Notes under the pieces: generated by a model
Told to the model about the DNA's origin: nothing
The model's input: the letters and a program-made list of their open reading frames with translations, nothing else
The model's database searches: none
Position numbers and translations under genes: made by a program
DNA from: a candidate division TM6 bacterium GW2011_GWF2_32_72
Lineage (GTDB): Bacteria; Babelota; Babeliae; Babelales; GWF2-32-72
Length of the DNA stretch: 64,000 nucleotides
Assembly: GCA_000989525.1 (NCBI GenBank)
Contig: LBON01000001.1
Coordinates: forward strand, 124,001 to 188,000
Reading direction: 5' to 3'
Shown here: piece after piece, positions 54,473 through 63,027 of the stretch
How the letters are laid out: each line of letters opens with the position of its first letter
Position numbering within the stretch: the stretch's first letter is position 1

Positions 54473-55591
54473 ATGAAGAAAAGTTTGTTGGTGTTGGGCG
54501 TAATCTGTGGTTTTTCTATTGTTGAAGCATCAAAGTTCAATTGTAATTTTTATAAAAATAGTTTTTTAAAAGTTTCTCCTAATATTAGTAACTTACAAAT
54601 TTCTACAAACCCTGATGATTTATTAATTGTAGCAAGAGGGACATTAGAATATATATCTAGGTTTGAAACGTTAGCATATATCGATTTTCAAGAAAAAAGT
54701 AATAGACGGGATATGTTAACCGGTTTGTTGAGCTGCGGTAATTATGACATAGATGATTTTAGACAAACTCTACAATTTATAATTTCAACTATCGAACTTG
54801 GTCAAAAGAGAGGGTTTCATGTAATAAATGATCCTGATTTTTTAAAACAACATTTTGATTTTATAAAATGGGGTCACCCTTGTTCTGTAGGCTGGGGAAG
54901 TACCAAAACTATCTTAGATAAAAGTATTAAATTAACTCAGTACGCCATTTTTAAGGTTAAGGGGTCTTCTGTTAAAACAGAAAAGTTTCATTTTCCATTA
55001 TATTTAGTTCCTTCTGATGAATACGGAATGAGTAAAGAGCAGGCCGAAGAACAAAAAGATAAATTATTGCGTTTTAAATATACTAGGGCACAAATTTTAA
55101 AGGGCGCTCTTTGGAACAATGGGCTAACAAAACCATTGGTTTGGTTGGATAAAAATGGGTTTCATGAAGCATTAATGCAAGGATCTATTTTTGTGATTAT
55201 GCCAGATGGCAAAGAACGGAAGTTTCAAGTTGCAAGAGATAATGGTTTTTCTGATCCATCAAAACGATATTTGTTTTTTTCAGAGGTTATGGGTGAAAAA
55301 TCTAAGAAAGTTTTTTCTAAACCAGATATTGAATTAAGAGGACAATCTTGTTTTGCTGGTGATGTTAATGTATTGGGTTTTGGAAAATTAATTTGTATTA
55401 AATTTAAAAATAAAAAAACAGGCATCGAGGAACTTAAGCTTGGTGTTTTGGCTGATACTGGTGGGGCATTTATAGATAATCCTTTTCAGTTAGATTTTTT
55501 TATGGGTATTTTTGATAACCGTATGCAATTTAAAGATGCAATAAGCTTATTTCCGGATAATGTTGAGGCATTTATTTTAATTAAAAAGTAG
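54473..55591 (+). CDS. mltA: MltA-like lytic murein transglycosylase, exported
   Basis: 372 residues with signal peptide KKSLLVLGVICGFSIVEA. The MltA domain is visible as FHFPLYLVPSDEYG, YTRAQILKGALWNN, and the QGS block ALMQGSIFVIMPDGKERKFQ followed by DNGFSDPSKR. The C-terminal 3D domain reads LGVLADTGGAFIDNP with the catalytic-type aspartate near 328. It would cleave glycan strands of peptidoglycan. AAAGGAG precedes the ATG at 54473; the frame is open to 54437. No lipobox is clear, so it may be periplasmic rather than a lipoprotein. Confidence 0.72.
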   Translation: MKKSLLVLGVICGFSIVEASKFNCNFYKNSFLKVSPNISNLQISTNPDDLLIVARGTLEYISRFETLAYIDFQEKSNRRDMLTGLLSCGNYDIDDFRQTLQFIISTIELGQKRGFHVINDPDFLKQHFDFIKWGHPCSVGWGSTKTILDKSIKLTQYAIFKVKGSSVKTEKFHFPLYLVPSDEYGMSKEQAEEQKDKLLRFKYTRAQILKGALWNNGLTKPLVWLDKNGFHEALMQGSIFVIMPDGKERKFQVARDNGFSDPSKRYLFFSEVMGEKSKKVFSKPDIELRGQSCFAGDVNVLGFGKLICIKFKNKKTGIEELKLGVLADTGGAFIDNPFQLDFFMGIFDNRMQFKDAISLFPDNVEAFILIKK

Positions 55592-55603
55592 AGAGATTTT
55601 TAT

Positions 55604-56032
55604 ATGGATACAGGTTTGCATATTAAAAATGGAATAACGATACCAGAAAATGAGCTTGAAGTTACCGCAAGTAGATCTGGTGGACCAGGTGGGCAACATG
55701 TTAATAAGTCAGACACAAAAATAACTGTTCGCTGGAGTGTTATAAATTCAACTGTCTTGAATGAGATTCAAAAACAACGTTTATTAGAAAATCTTAAGTC
55801 GCGGCTTACTACAGAAAATGAGCTGGTTATTCAGAGTAGTTCCTCCCGTAGTCAGCAGCAAAATAAAAAAGAAGCATTGGATAAGCTTGCGCAGGAAATA
55901 CGCAAAGGACTTTATGTTCCTAAAAAAAGAATGAAGACCGTAGTTTCAAAACATGAAAAAGAAGCTCGCTTGAAATTTAAAAAAATTAGAGGCGATGTCA
56001 AAAAAATGCGGAGCAAAAAGATTTTTGAATAA
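55604..56032 (+). CDS. arfB: Alternative ribosome-rescue factor ArfB (YaeJ-like peptidyl-tRNA hydrolase)
   Basis: 142 residues. The GGQ motif (G29-G30-Q31, in SRSGGPGGQHVNKSDTKITV) is that of class I release factors. There is no codon-recognition domain, and the C-terminal tail is basic (KHEKEARLKFKKIRGDVKKM), matching ArfB, whose tail enters the empty mRNA channel. It releases peptides from stalled ribosomes. It lies 12 bases after the mltA-like gene. Length agrees with the family (about 140). Confidence 0.9.
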   Translation: MDTGLHIKNGITIPENELEVTASRSGGPGGQHVNKSDTKITVRWSVINSTVLNEIQKQRLLENLKSRLTTENELVIQSSSSRSQQQNKKEALDKLAQEIRKGLYVPKKRMKTVVSKHEKEARLKFKKIRGDVKKMRSKKIFE

Positions 56033-56036
56033 GTTA

Positions 56037-56101
56037 AACTTATACGAAAATTCAAAACACTGATTTTTAATATCGAAGGACGAGTCCTTTTCGTATAAGT
56101 T
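56037..56101. repeat. Palindromic repeat element, copy 3 (MITE-like)
   Basis: Terminal inverted repeats AACTTATACGAAAA (56037-56050) and TTTTCGTATAAGTT (56088-56101) are perfect over 14 bp in a 65-base element. Inside, on the reverse strand, AAAGGACTCGTCCTTCGA matches copy 1 with one missing base. It sits five bases after the arfB stop. Confidence 0.7.
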
Positions 56102-56108
56102 CCAAATT

Positions 56109-56138
56109 AAAACCCCCTGTGAACAACAGGGGGTTTTT
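56109..56138. terminator. Bidirectional terminator
   Basis: CCCCCTGT (56113-56120) and ACAGGGGG (56126-56133) form a GC-rich stem flanked by A4 and T5. It serves arfB (plus) and the thioredoxin-like gene (minus). Confidence 0.92.
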
Positions 56139-56204
56139 AAATATTTATCGCAAAGAAGTGTGTTTTGATATTTAAATATTTTTATTGCGTCCAGTAGAGT
56201 TGAG

Positions 56205-56669
56205 CTATCTTAAATTAAAGTGTTCTTGAATTTTTTCTTCAAGAGTTTCTTGAGGTGTTGCTCCAATTATTGTTTCTTTTATTTCTATTTCTTGAGTTCC
56301 ATTTGGTTTAATAAACAACATTGTTGGCATACTTTTGATATTATATTTTTCTACTAGCGGTTGGTTTTCTGGCGCATCTACATCTATAACACCAATTTTG
56401 AATACGCCATTATATTTTTTTGCGATGTTTTTGAGTGGTTCTTGCATCATTTGGCATGGAGGACACCAATTGGCATGAAATTTAACAAGGACAGGAACTG
56501 TGCTGTTTACAACTTCTTTTTCAAAGTCTTCGTTACCTTTTAATTCTATATAATTACTTTCTGAGATCATTATTTGTGGTGATTTTTTTGCATTAACTTG
56601 TTTGAGTGTAAAAAAAACGGTGATGGTAGCAATTGCTAAGATTGATGTTATAAATAAGCCTTTATTCAC
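56205..56669 (-). CDS. Thioredoxin-like protein, membrane-anchored or exported
   Basis: 154 residues from a GTG at 56669 preceded by AAGGAG. An N-terminal hydrophobic segment (FITSILAIATITVFFTL) is followed by a thioredoxin fold: PVLVKFHANWCPPCQMMQEP with the active-site CPPC, GVIDVDAPENQPLVEKY and SMPTMLFIKPNG (cis-proline). The CPPC is less usual than thioredoxin's CGPC and occurs in envelope thiol-disulfide proteins. It would work in the periplasm on disulfides of exported proteins. Convergent with arfB. Confidence 0.85.
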   Translation of the reverse strand: MNKGLFITSILAIATITVFFTLKQVNAKKSPQIMISESNYIELKGNEDFEKEVVNSTVPVLVKFHANWCPPCQMMQEPLKNIAKKYNGVFKIGVIDVDAPENQPLVEKYNIKSMPTMLFIKPNGTQEIEIKETIIGATPQETLEEKIQEHFNLR

Positions 56670-56850
56670 GAAATCTCCTTGGATTATGGGGTTTAATAAA
56701 ACGTGATCAAATTTATATTATTGTTTTTCTTTTGACAATTAATTTGTGTTGAATTTTGTAGTTGCTTTATATTAACGGTTGTAATTGAGTTATGGTTTGC
56801 TAAATTAAAATTAAAAAGGGCTATGTGTTAAATTGATTTTTTTGGACAAA

Positions 56851-56883
56851 TAAAAAGGTTTAGAATTTTTCTAAACCTTTTTA
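56851..56883 (-). terminator. Terminator after the DJ-1/PfpI gene
   Basis: AAAAAGGTTTAGA (56852-56864) pairs with TCTAAACCTTTTT (56870-56882). Long perfect stem with A/T flanks; works on either strand, here mainly for the minus-strand gene ending at 56898. Confidence 0.8.
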
Positions 56884-56897
56884 TTATCGAATTTTTT

Positions 56898-57524
56898 TTA
56901 AAGAACTTCGAGTAGTTTTTCACCAAACGCTTGTGCTGAAGAGGGATCTCTCCCTGTTACTATTTTGCCATCGACAGCAACGGAATCGTTTTTATATATG
57001 ACGTTATTTTCTTCGAAAATTTTTGGAAGCTCATTGTCGCCGTTCCAGCCAGTAGCTCTTTTGCCTCGCAATACACCAGCTTTAGCTAAAACTCGAGGTG
57101 CTAGGCAAATGGCGCCTAAGACTATGCCGTTTTGTTTTGCTTCTTGAGTGATTTTATAGCTTGTTTCATTGTCTAAATGTTCCATTGTTCCTGGGCCGCC
57201 AATAAAAACAATTCCATCATAATTTTTGGGATTAACTTCCGCAAGAAGTATATTTACTTCAGTAGTTTGAGCAGTTCCTGGTTCATTGGGTTTTTCTGCC
57301 GATGTTGCAATTGGGCCGGCATCGCTGCCTGTTACGACTGTTATGCCAGCTTGTTCAAGCATCTGCTTTGGCACTGAATATTCGATGGGTTGATACCCTT
57401 TACTCGACACAATGAAAAGAACAGGTTTACTCATAGGTTTCCTCACGGATTTCAGATATTTTATTGTTAAAAATGCTATTGATGCTAAAAATACTGGATA
57501 AAAAAATTTCTTTAACTTCATCAT
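56898..57524 (-). CDS. DJ-1/PfpI family protein with N-terminal hydrophobic segment
   Basis: 208 residues. An N-terminal hydrophobic stretch (FFYPVFLASIAFLTIKYL) precedes a DJ-1/PfpI fold: PVLFIVSSKGYQPIEYSVPK, YDGIVFIGGPGTMEHLDN, and the nucleophile elbow VLGAICLAPRVLAKAGVLRG with its cysteine. VVTGRDPSSAQAFGEKLL ends the fold. Family members include glyoxalase-type enzymes, chaperones and proteases; specificity is unknown. The anchor is unusual. It overlaps the ComEC-like gene by four bases. Confidence 0.82.
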   Translation of the reverse strand: MMKLKKFFYPVFLASIAFLTIKYLKSVRKPMSKPVLFIVSSKGYQPIEYSVPKQMLEQAGITVVTGSDAGPIATSAEKPNEPGTAQTTEVNILLAEVNPKNYDGIVFIGGPGTMEHLDNETSYKITQEAKQNGIVLGAICLAPRVLAKAGVLRGKRATGWNGDNELPKIFEENNVIYKNDSVAVDGKIVTGRDPSSAQAFGEKLLEVL

Positions 57525-58507
57525 TTTAACCTTCCCGAATAAGAAAGATCATAAAGGGTCATATTATCTTTGTCAATGCATAGGCTAATATGGACAGGTC
57601 TAAATTCTATAAAATTTTTTATTTTTGTTTTGTCACCGGGTGTTATTATGATTTTTTGGTGGTCTAATTTCAGGGTGGTAGGGTATTTATTTAAAAAATG
57701 TAATGCTATTTGATTTTTGTTGGCTTCCTCTTCTAATTGCTTTAGTTCGTTGATAATTGTCCAATTATTTTTAACAAAAGGTATATAAATTTTTCCAATT
57801 TTCATTTTTTGACAAAGAATTTTTAATTTTTTTAATGAGGCTTTGCTGGGTGTTGTTAAAATTACATAGTCAATCTTGGCTAATCCGGTGTTTTTTATTA
57901 TTTCCGGAAGCAATGTGTATTCGATCCAGGATTCTGTACAACTATTTTGGCAAAAGGCATTGCAATCAATTAAAGCAATTTGGCCGTTGATGTGAATGAT
58001 TTTTGCCGATGCTTTTCCACAGGAAATTTGAAATTCCTGAGTTGGGTTAAAAAAGGGAACTAATATTTTTAAAAGTATTATGGCCGCGATGTTTAATGAT
58101 GTTAGAGCTATTACCTTTTTTGCAAGAGTATTAGCCCATCTGATGTTTTGAATGGCTAATGCCAAAAAGGGTAGGCTGATTAGTATAATTTTACAATGTG
58201 CTGGGAAGCCTATAAGCCAAGATTTGCTTCCAAAAGTTAAACCTTTGGTCCATATGTAAACAATTTTTTCAATGATATAAATACCCCATTGGTTTGGTAG
58301 GTGGAGAATTTCCAGAAAAAAGATTGTGGTTGATGTTAGCAGAAAGGCTGTTAAGGCTGGTGCAAATAATAAATTACCAATAGGGGACATTATTGAAATT
58401 GGAAGTCCCCAAAAAGTTAGAATAGGAAGTGTAAAAAGATTGACCACCATCTGTACACGAATAAAATTTAGTGTAAAATTATAAATATAGCTGTTTTTTG
58501 AAGGCAT
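57521..58507 (-). CDS. Shortened ComEC/Rec2-like protein
   Basis: 328 residues. Four or five membrane segments fill the first 165 residues; LFTLPILTFWGLPISIMSPI followed by GNLLFAPALTAFLL matches the end of the ComEC channel domain. The rest resembles ComEC's C-terminal metallo-beta-lactamase-like domain (IDYVILTTPSKASLKKLKIL), but the metal-binding HxHxDH is absent. ComEC is normally 700 or more residues and passes DNA across the inner membrane. This protein lacks the N-terminal part. It may be a remnant or a separate family. Overlaps the DJ-1 gene. Confidence 0.5.
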   Translation of the reverse strand: MPSKNSYIYNFTLNFIRVQMVVNLFTLPILTFWGLPISIMSPIGNLLFAPALTAFLLTSTTIFFLEILHLPNQWGIYIIEKIVYIWTKGLTFGSKSWLIGFPAHCKIILISLPFLALAIQNIRWANTLAKKVIALTSLNIAAIILLKILVPFFNPTQEFQISCGKASAKIIHINGQIALIDCNAFCQNSCTESWIEYTLLPEIIKNTGLAKIDYVILTTPSKASLKKLKILCQKMKIGKIYIPFVKNNWTIINELKQLEEEANKNQIALHFLNKYPTTLKLDHQKIIITPGDKTKIKNFIEFRPVHISLCIDKDNMTLYDLSYSGRLK

Positions 58508-58543
58508 TTTATTTTAAAAGTTAAATTGTTCGCGGAGGTAAAA

Positions 58544-59146
58544 ATGAATAATAAGTTTATTTTAACAATGATTGTTGCTTTTTCAAGTTTAATTCTGCAG
58601 GCTGTTCCTGAAAGGTCTAAGTCCGCACCTACAAGAATTAGACCTGATTTTATTGATTGTATGATAGATTTTAAGACTGAACAAGAATCTGTAAAGAGTA
58701 GTGGAACAAGCGTTTCTTCTATACCAATAAACCCTGATGTTGTTTATGATTCTCCGCCTTATTCAAAAGGTGGTTGTGAAGTTATTAGATTTTTGAAAAA
58801 ACGTTACAAAGATGTTTGTTTAAAAGTTGATGGTACCTTAAAAAGATTGCATTTAGCTTCAAATAGTAGTTGTTCTCACTATATAGATGGGACTTTTGAG
58901 CAGGTCAATTTAGTTAAACTTTGTTTAAATGATTTAATCAATTTAACTAATCAAATATCTAACCAACAGGGCAAGGCTCGATTGGAAGTTTATAATTTTA
59001 AAGATGATTTGTATGAAGAGGGTGATGAGAAATTGAGTTTTACGTCTGAAGAATATAATTTTATATCGCATGTACGAAATTGGTCGCAAGAAATGTTACG
59101 TGAATTACATGAAGAAATACGATCGTTTGCTCCGCATTCTATTTAA
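58544..59146 (+). CDS. Secreted protein of unknown function
   Basis: 200 residues from the ATG at 58544, preceded by GGAGGT. Signal peptide NNKFILTMIVAFSSLILQA is followed by a proline/serine-rich start (VPERSKSAPTRIRPDF), four or so cysteines, and a helical C-terminus (LNDLINLTNQISNQQ, FISHVRNWSQEMLRELHEEI). The frame is open to a TTG at 58526. It is divergent from the ComEC-like gene and followed by a terminator. Unrecognised. Confidence 0.72.
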   Translation: MNNKFILTMIVAFSSLILQAVPERSKSAPTRIRPDFIDCMIDFKTEQESVKSSGTSVSSIPINPDVVYDSPPYSKGGCEVIRFLKKRYKDVCLKVDGTLKRLHLASNSSCSHYIDGTFEQVNLVKLCLNDLINLTNQISNQQGKARLEVYNFKDDLYEEGDEKLSFTSEEYNFISHVRNWSQEMLRELHEEIRSFAPHSI

Positions 59147-59167
59147 AATTTTAATGATTGTTTAATA

Positions 59168-59198
59168 AAAAAGCTCGGGTTCAAATTCGAGCTTTTTT
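59168..59198 (+). terminator. Terminator after the secreted unknown
   Basis: AAAAAGCTCG (59168-59177) pairs with CGAGCTTTTT (59188-59197), then more T. Clear separation from tkt. Confidence 0.85.
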
Positions 59199-59274
59199 TA
59201 TTCGAAAGTATTGCTCAATTTTTTAGTCCTGTTTAAGGTTGTTAAAATTTTAATTAAAAAACAGGGAGTTTAAT

Positions 59275-61149
59275 GTGAGTGATTTGAGAAGTTTTTTAAA
59301 GCACAAAGCGTATAATTTGCGAGTTAATTCAATTTTATCAACGACTGAAGCTGGTGCGGGGCACCCAACTTCTTGCCTTTCAGCGGCAGATTTGCTCGCA
59401 GTTTTGTTTTTTTATGTAATGCGCCATTATGATGATGAAAAATCAAAAACGTTCTTCTACGACCATTTTATTTTGTCTAAGGGGCATGCTGCTCCATTGC
59501 TCTATGCTGTATGGAAAGAATTAGGTGTTTTAACAGAGCAAGATTTACTTTCTTTACGCAAGTTCGGTTCAATTTTAGAAGGACATCCTACCCCCAGATT
59601 TGATCGTGTTAAATTTGCAACCGGTTCTTTAGGCTGTGGCCTTTCAATTGGTGCCGGAGTGGCTTTGGCAGATAAAATTGATAAAAAAGATAGTAAAGCT
59701 TATGTGCTTTTGGGTGATAGTGAAGTTGCAGAAGGTAGTATTTGGGAGGCTGCAGAAATTGCGGCGCATTATAAATTGGATAATTTAATTGCTATTTTGG
59801 ATTGTAATCGATTAGGTCAGACAACAGAAACTTTAGAAGGTTGGGATACTCGTCAATATGTTGCTAAATTTGAGGCATTTGGTTGGGAAACCTTTGTTGT
59901 TGATGGTCATAGAACTACTGAGTTGATAGATGTTTTTAATGAAGTGAAGATTTCAAAAAATAAACCTTCAATAATTATTGCAAAAACTATTAAAGGCTAT
60001 GGTGTTGAATCTGTTGAAAACAAATTAGGTTTCCATGGGAAGGTTTTTGCAAAGTCTGATCTTGATGAAATTTTACATAAATTGAAAAAAAGATTTGAAC
60101 CATTTTCTGAATTTAAAGGTGATTATGATTGGAAATCTAAGGGTTTGGTTTCTGTTGCTGAGCCAAAAAATGTATCTGTGATGGTAAATTCATTGTCTAA
60201 TTCAAAATATAAATTGGGTGAACAAATTGCAACACGGTTTGCTTTTGGAGAGGCCTTGGTTGAGTTGGGTAAAAATAATTTGCAAGTTGTTACGTTGGAT
60301 GCAGAAGTAAATAATTCGACATTTACAAATTTTTTTAAAAAAGATTTTCCAGAAAGATTTATCGAATGTTTTATTGCTGAACAAAATATGGTTGGTATGG
60401 CGACAGGCATGAATGGTGTGGGTAAAATTCCTTTTGTTTCCACTTTTGCGGCGTTTTTAACAAGATCTTTTGATCAAATCAGAATGGCTGCTATGGGGCG
60501 TTCAACCATTAAACTTGTTGGCTCTCATGCCGGTGTTTCTGTTGGCTCAGATGGCCCTTCGCAAATGGGTTTAGAAGATATTGCCATGATGCGTTCTATT
60601 CCAAACTCAATGATTTTGTACCCATGTGATGCAGTTAGCACATATCACGCCGTGTCTTTAATGGCACAGTACAATAAAGGGATTTCTTACCTGCGAACGA
60701 CGCGATCAGCAACCTCCGTGATTTATGAAAATTCTGAAAGGTTTGAAGTTGGTAAATGTAAAATATTAAAACAAAGTGGCTCTGATATTGCTTGTTTGGT
60801 TGCCGCAGGAATAACTGTTTTTGAAGCACTTAAGGCTTATGATGTTTTAAAAAAAGAAGGTTTAAATGTTTCTGTTGTTGATTTATTTTCAGTAAAACCT
60901 CTTGATGAAAGTGATCTTTTAAGGATAGGTTTGGCGTCTGGAGGCAAAATAATTACTGTTGAAGATCATTATCGTGCCGGTGGCCTTGGGGAGTCTGTTT
61001 GTTGCGCTTTGAAAAATTCTGGAATTAAAATTGAGATTTTGGCGGTTGATAAATTGCCAATGTCTGGTTCACAAGAAGAACTTTTGAATTATGAGGGAAT
61101 TGATGCAAAGAATATTTGCGATGTTGTGCGAAAAATCGTTAATAGTTAA
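59275..61149 (+). CDS. tkt: Transketolase
   Basis: 624 residues starting at GTG 59275 after CAGGGAG. The thiamine-diphosphate domain has EAGAGHPTSCLSAADLL and YVLLGDSEVAEGSIWEAAE with NRLGQT. The pyrimidine domain has FIECFIAEQNMVGMATGMNG and the C-terminal domain VDLFSVKPLDESDLL. It moves two-carbon units between sugar phosphates, supplying pentose for nucleotides. It is a single-chain enzyme, shorter than the E. coli type (about 660) and nearer the animal/archaeal-like form. Convergent with the next gene (four-base overlap). Confidence 0.95.
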   Translation: MSDLRSFLKHKAYNLRVNSILSTTEAGAGHPTSCLSAADLLAVLFFYVMRHYDDEKSKTFFYDHFILSKGHAAPLLYAVWKELGVLTEQDLLSLRKFGSILEGHPTPRFDRVKFATGSLGCGLSIGAGVALADKIDKKDSKAYVLLGDSEVAEGSIWEAAEIAAHYKLDNLIAILDCNRLGQTTETLEGWDTRQYVAKFEAFGWETFVVDGHRTTELIDVFNEVKISKNKPSIIIAKTIKGYGVESVENKLGFHGKVFAKSDLDEILHKLKKRFEPFSEFKGDYDWKSKGLVSVAEPKNVSVMVNSLSNSKYKLGEQIATRFAFGEALVELGKNNLQVVTLDAEVNNSTFTNFFKKDFPERFIECFIAEQNMVGMATGMNGVGKIPFVSTFAAFLTRSFDQIRMAAMGRSTIKLVGSHAGVSVGSDGPSQMGLEDIAMMRSIPNSMILYPCDAVSTYHAVSLMAQYNKGISYLRTTRSATSVIYENSERFEVGKCKILKQSGSDIACLVAAGITVFEALKAYDVLKKEGLNVSVVDLFSVKPLDESDLLRIGLASGGKIITVEDHYRAGGLGESVCCALKNSGIKIEILAVDKLPMSGSQEELLNYEGIDAKNICDVVRKIVNS

Positions 61150-61862
61150 TAATTTTCGTAATTAGACTGAGCAGAGTGTTTTTGATCTTGCCAGGTTCTT
61201 TTTTGATTTTGATTGTGTTTCTTTTGTTGATTTTCCTGGTGACGATTGTGTCTAGATTCATTTATTTGTTCAGAATATGATCGGTTTTTTCTGGTTGGTT
61301 TATCCAATTGTGCGTAGCATTTATTAATCATTTTTTTAAGTCTTTGGGGTGATGGCAATATTGGGGCTATTAAGGTCAAGCCGTTTCTGTCGTAATCTGG
61401 CTGTGGTATATTCTTGGTTCCAATAAATTCTATAGTTAAGTCTTTAGGGTCAATTATTTGGTATATATTTATATGAGTTATCCAGAACAGTGTATTTGGA
61501 TCTCTGGGGATAAAGCCATTGTCGGTTTCTGTTTGCGGTCTTTGGAGCCACTTTTTTAGTGAGTCAGCGTTATAAAATTGAGGTTGCGTATCTTGATCAT
61601 CGAGAATTGCTTCGGCTAAAAAGAAAGGTTTTTCTTTGGTTGCTTTATTTATTTGTTCTTCGAATGTTTCTAGGGTTGCAAAGTCTTTTTGTTGGAGATT
61701 AATGGTTAATGTTTGTTCAGCTGGGATTTCTATTGTTTCTGAATAAATTGTAAATTCTTTTAATGTTTGGCCTGAATTATTGAATGAATTTTCTTCGCTG
61801 GCTAGGCATGAAAACATAATTAAGTAAATGCTAATTTTCCAATATTTTATTAAATTCTTCAT
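61146..61862 (-). CDS. Secreted protein with Q/N/R-rich tail, unknown function
   Basis: 238 residues from the ATG at 61862, preceded by AGTAGGGTGGG. Signal peptide NLIKYWKISIYLIMFSCLAS, then a folded part (EIPAEQTLTINLQQKDFATL, PNTLFWITHINIYQIIDPKD). The last 45 residues are rich in Q, N, H, R and S (SESRHNRHQENQ-like) and probably disordered. The frame is open to 61895. No function recognised. The tail could bind nucleic acid or other polyanions, but that is a guess. Confidence 0.68.
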   Translation of the reverse strand: MKNLIKYWKISIYLIMFSCLASEENSFNNSGQTLKEFTIYSETIEIPAEQTLTINLQQKDFATLETFEEQINKATKEKPFFLAEAILDDQDTQPQFYNADSLKKWLQRPQTETDNGFIPRDPNTLFWITHINIYQIIDPKDLTIEFIGTKNIPQPDYDRNGLTLIAPILPSPQRLKKMINKCYAQLDKPTRKNRSYSEQINESRHNRHQENQQKKHNQNQKRTWQDQKHSAQSNYENY

Positions 61863-61973
61863 CAATATACCCACCCTACTTGTTTTTAAATTCATTTAAA
61901 TTATACATTCGCATTCTAGTTAAAGAATATACAAGATAGAATATTATTTTTACTAATTTTTAATTAAATACTA

Positions 61974-62010
61974 TAAAAAACAAACCCTCATTGAAAAATG
62001 AAGGTTTGTT
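61974..62010 (-). terminator. Terminator after the hydrolase-like gene
   Basis: ACAAACC (61980-61986) pairs with GGTTTGT (62003-62009), with inner CATT/AATG. On the minus strand it is followed by U6. Confidence 0.8.
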
Positions 62011-62040
62011 TAACGTTTAGTCACTTGTTTTTTGTTATTT

Positions 62041-62919
62041 TTAGTGTCCGGCTATGATTTGAGCAAGTTCTTTTGCGTCTTGCTCTAAAGAGTTTTTTTC
62101 ATTTTTATTTAATGTTAAATAAAGATCTATGTTTTCTAATTTTTTTGATCGTTTGCTGTAAGCGAGTTCAATTATTTCTGGAATTTTATTGATGAATTTG
62201 GTTCGCAGGAAATCAATATGTTTTAATCCTTTTTTATTTAATCGTACTTTGATGTTGCAAAGTTTATCCGTAGACTTAAATTTTCTTTCTGAAAAAAAAG
62301 GAACACCTTTTCCCTTGCTTATTTCATAAAAACCTTGAGGATCAAGGATTTGAATCCAATCCAAAGATGAATAAATTGAAATTATATTTTCAAACATTGG
62401 ATCTTGTGTAAAACTTTTGGTTTCTGCTTGTACGGGGCACGCTAAAAGAATAGCTTCATGAATCTTTAGACAGCCATTAGTTGGTTTTATTTTAGCTAAG
62501 TTTAACGCTACATTTCCACCATGACTGTGCGTAATTAAGCGTATTTTGGGGTAGATTTTATATTTTAATTCATGCTTTTTAGCAAGCGCATCTAATTCTT
62601 TATAAAGTTGTAAAGCTGCTTTTTCTCTTGATTTAAATCGTAGGTTGCCTGACCAGTTGAACATGTAGAAGGTTGAAAGTGGATAATTTGCAGGACATTT
62701 TTTATTTAAAATAGCTGGAAAGCGCAAGCGGAAATTTTTTGCAGGAAGTTGTGAATAATGGACAAGACCTTTTTGTTTATTTTTAGATTTACCAAAAATT
62801 ATTCGGCTCATTTGGGTGCCATGTATAAAAACATTGATGGTATCCGGGTATTTGTCTGGGAAAATCAGAGCAAATATCAAGACTATTAATTTTTGTAAAT
62901 TAAATAGTAATCCTGGCAT
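62041..62919 (-). CDS. Exported alpha/beta-hydrolase-like protein, copy A
   Basis: 292 residues from the ATG at 62919, preceded by AAGGAGGT. A hydrophobic N-terminus (FNLQKLIVLIFALIF) is followed by TINVFIHGTQMSRIIFG, whose HG is the oxyanion-type start of lipases, then the nucleophile elbow RLITHSHGGNVALNLAKI (S in HSHGG). LLACPVQAE and SLDWIQILDPQGFYEISKGK follow. It resembles PGAP1/lipase-type serine hydrolases. It is a paralogue of the next gene upstream. Frame open to 62979. Substrate unknown, probably a lipid or ester. Confidence 0.7.
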   Translation of the reverse strand: MPGLLFNLQKLIVLIFALIFPDKYPDTINVFIHGTQMSRIIFGKSKNKQKGLVHYSQLPAKNFRLRFPAILNKKCPANYPLSTFYMFNWSGNLRFKSREKAALQLYKELDALAKKHELKYKIYPKIRLITHSHGGNVALNLAKIKPTNGCLKIHEAILLACPVQAETKSFTQDPMFENIISIYSSLDWIQILDPQGFYEISKGKGVPFFSERKFKSTDKLCNIKVRLNKKGLKHIDFLRTKFINKIPEIIELAYSKRSKKLENIDLYLTLNKNEKNSLEQDAKELAQIIAGH

Positions 62920-63027
62920 GATACCTCCTTGTAAGCCAATGTTATGCTTTAAGTTTATGTGGTTTGTGGCATTAGTCAAAGGGGTTTAAGGTCATGCTGC
63001 CGGGGAATTTCAGATGGAAAATATTTT

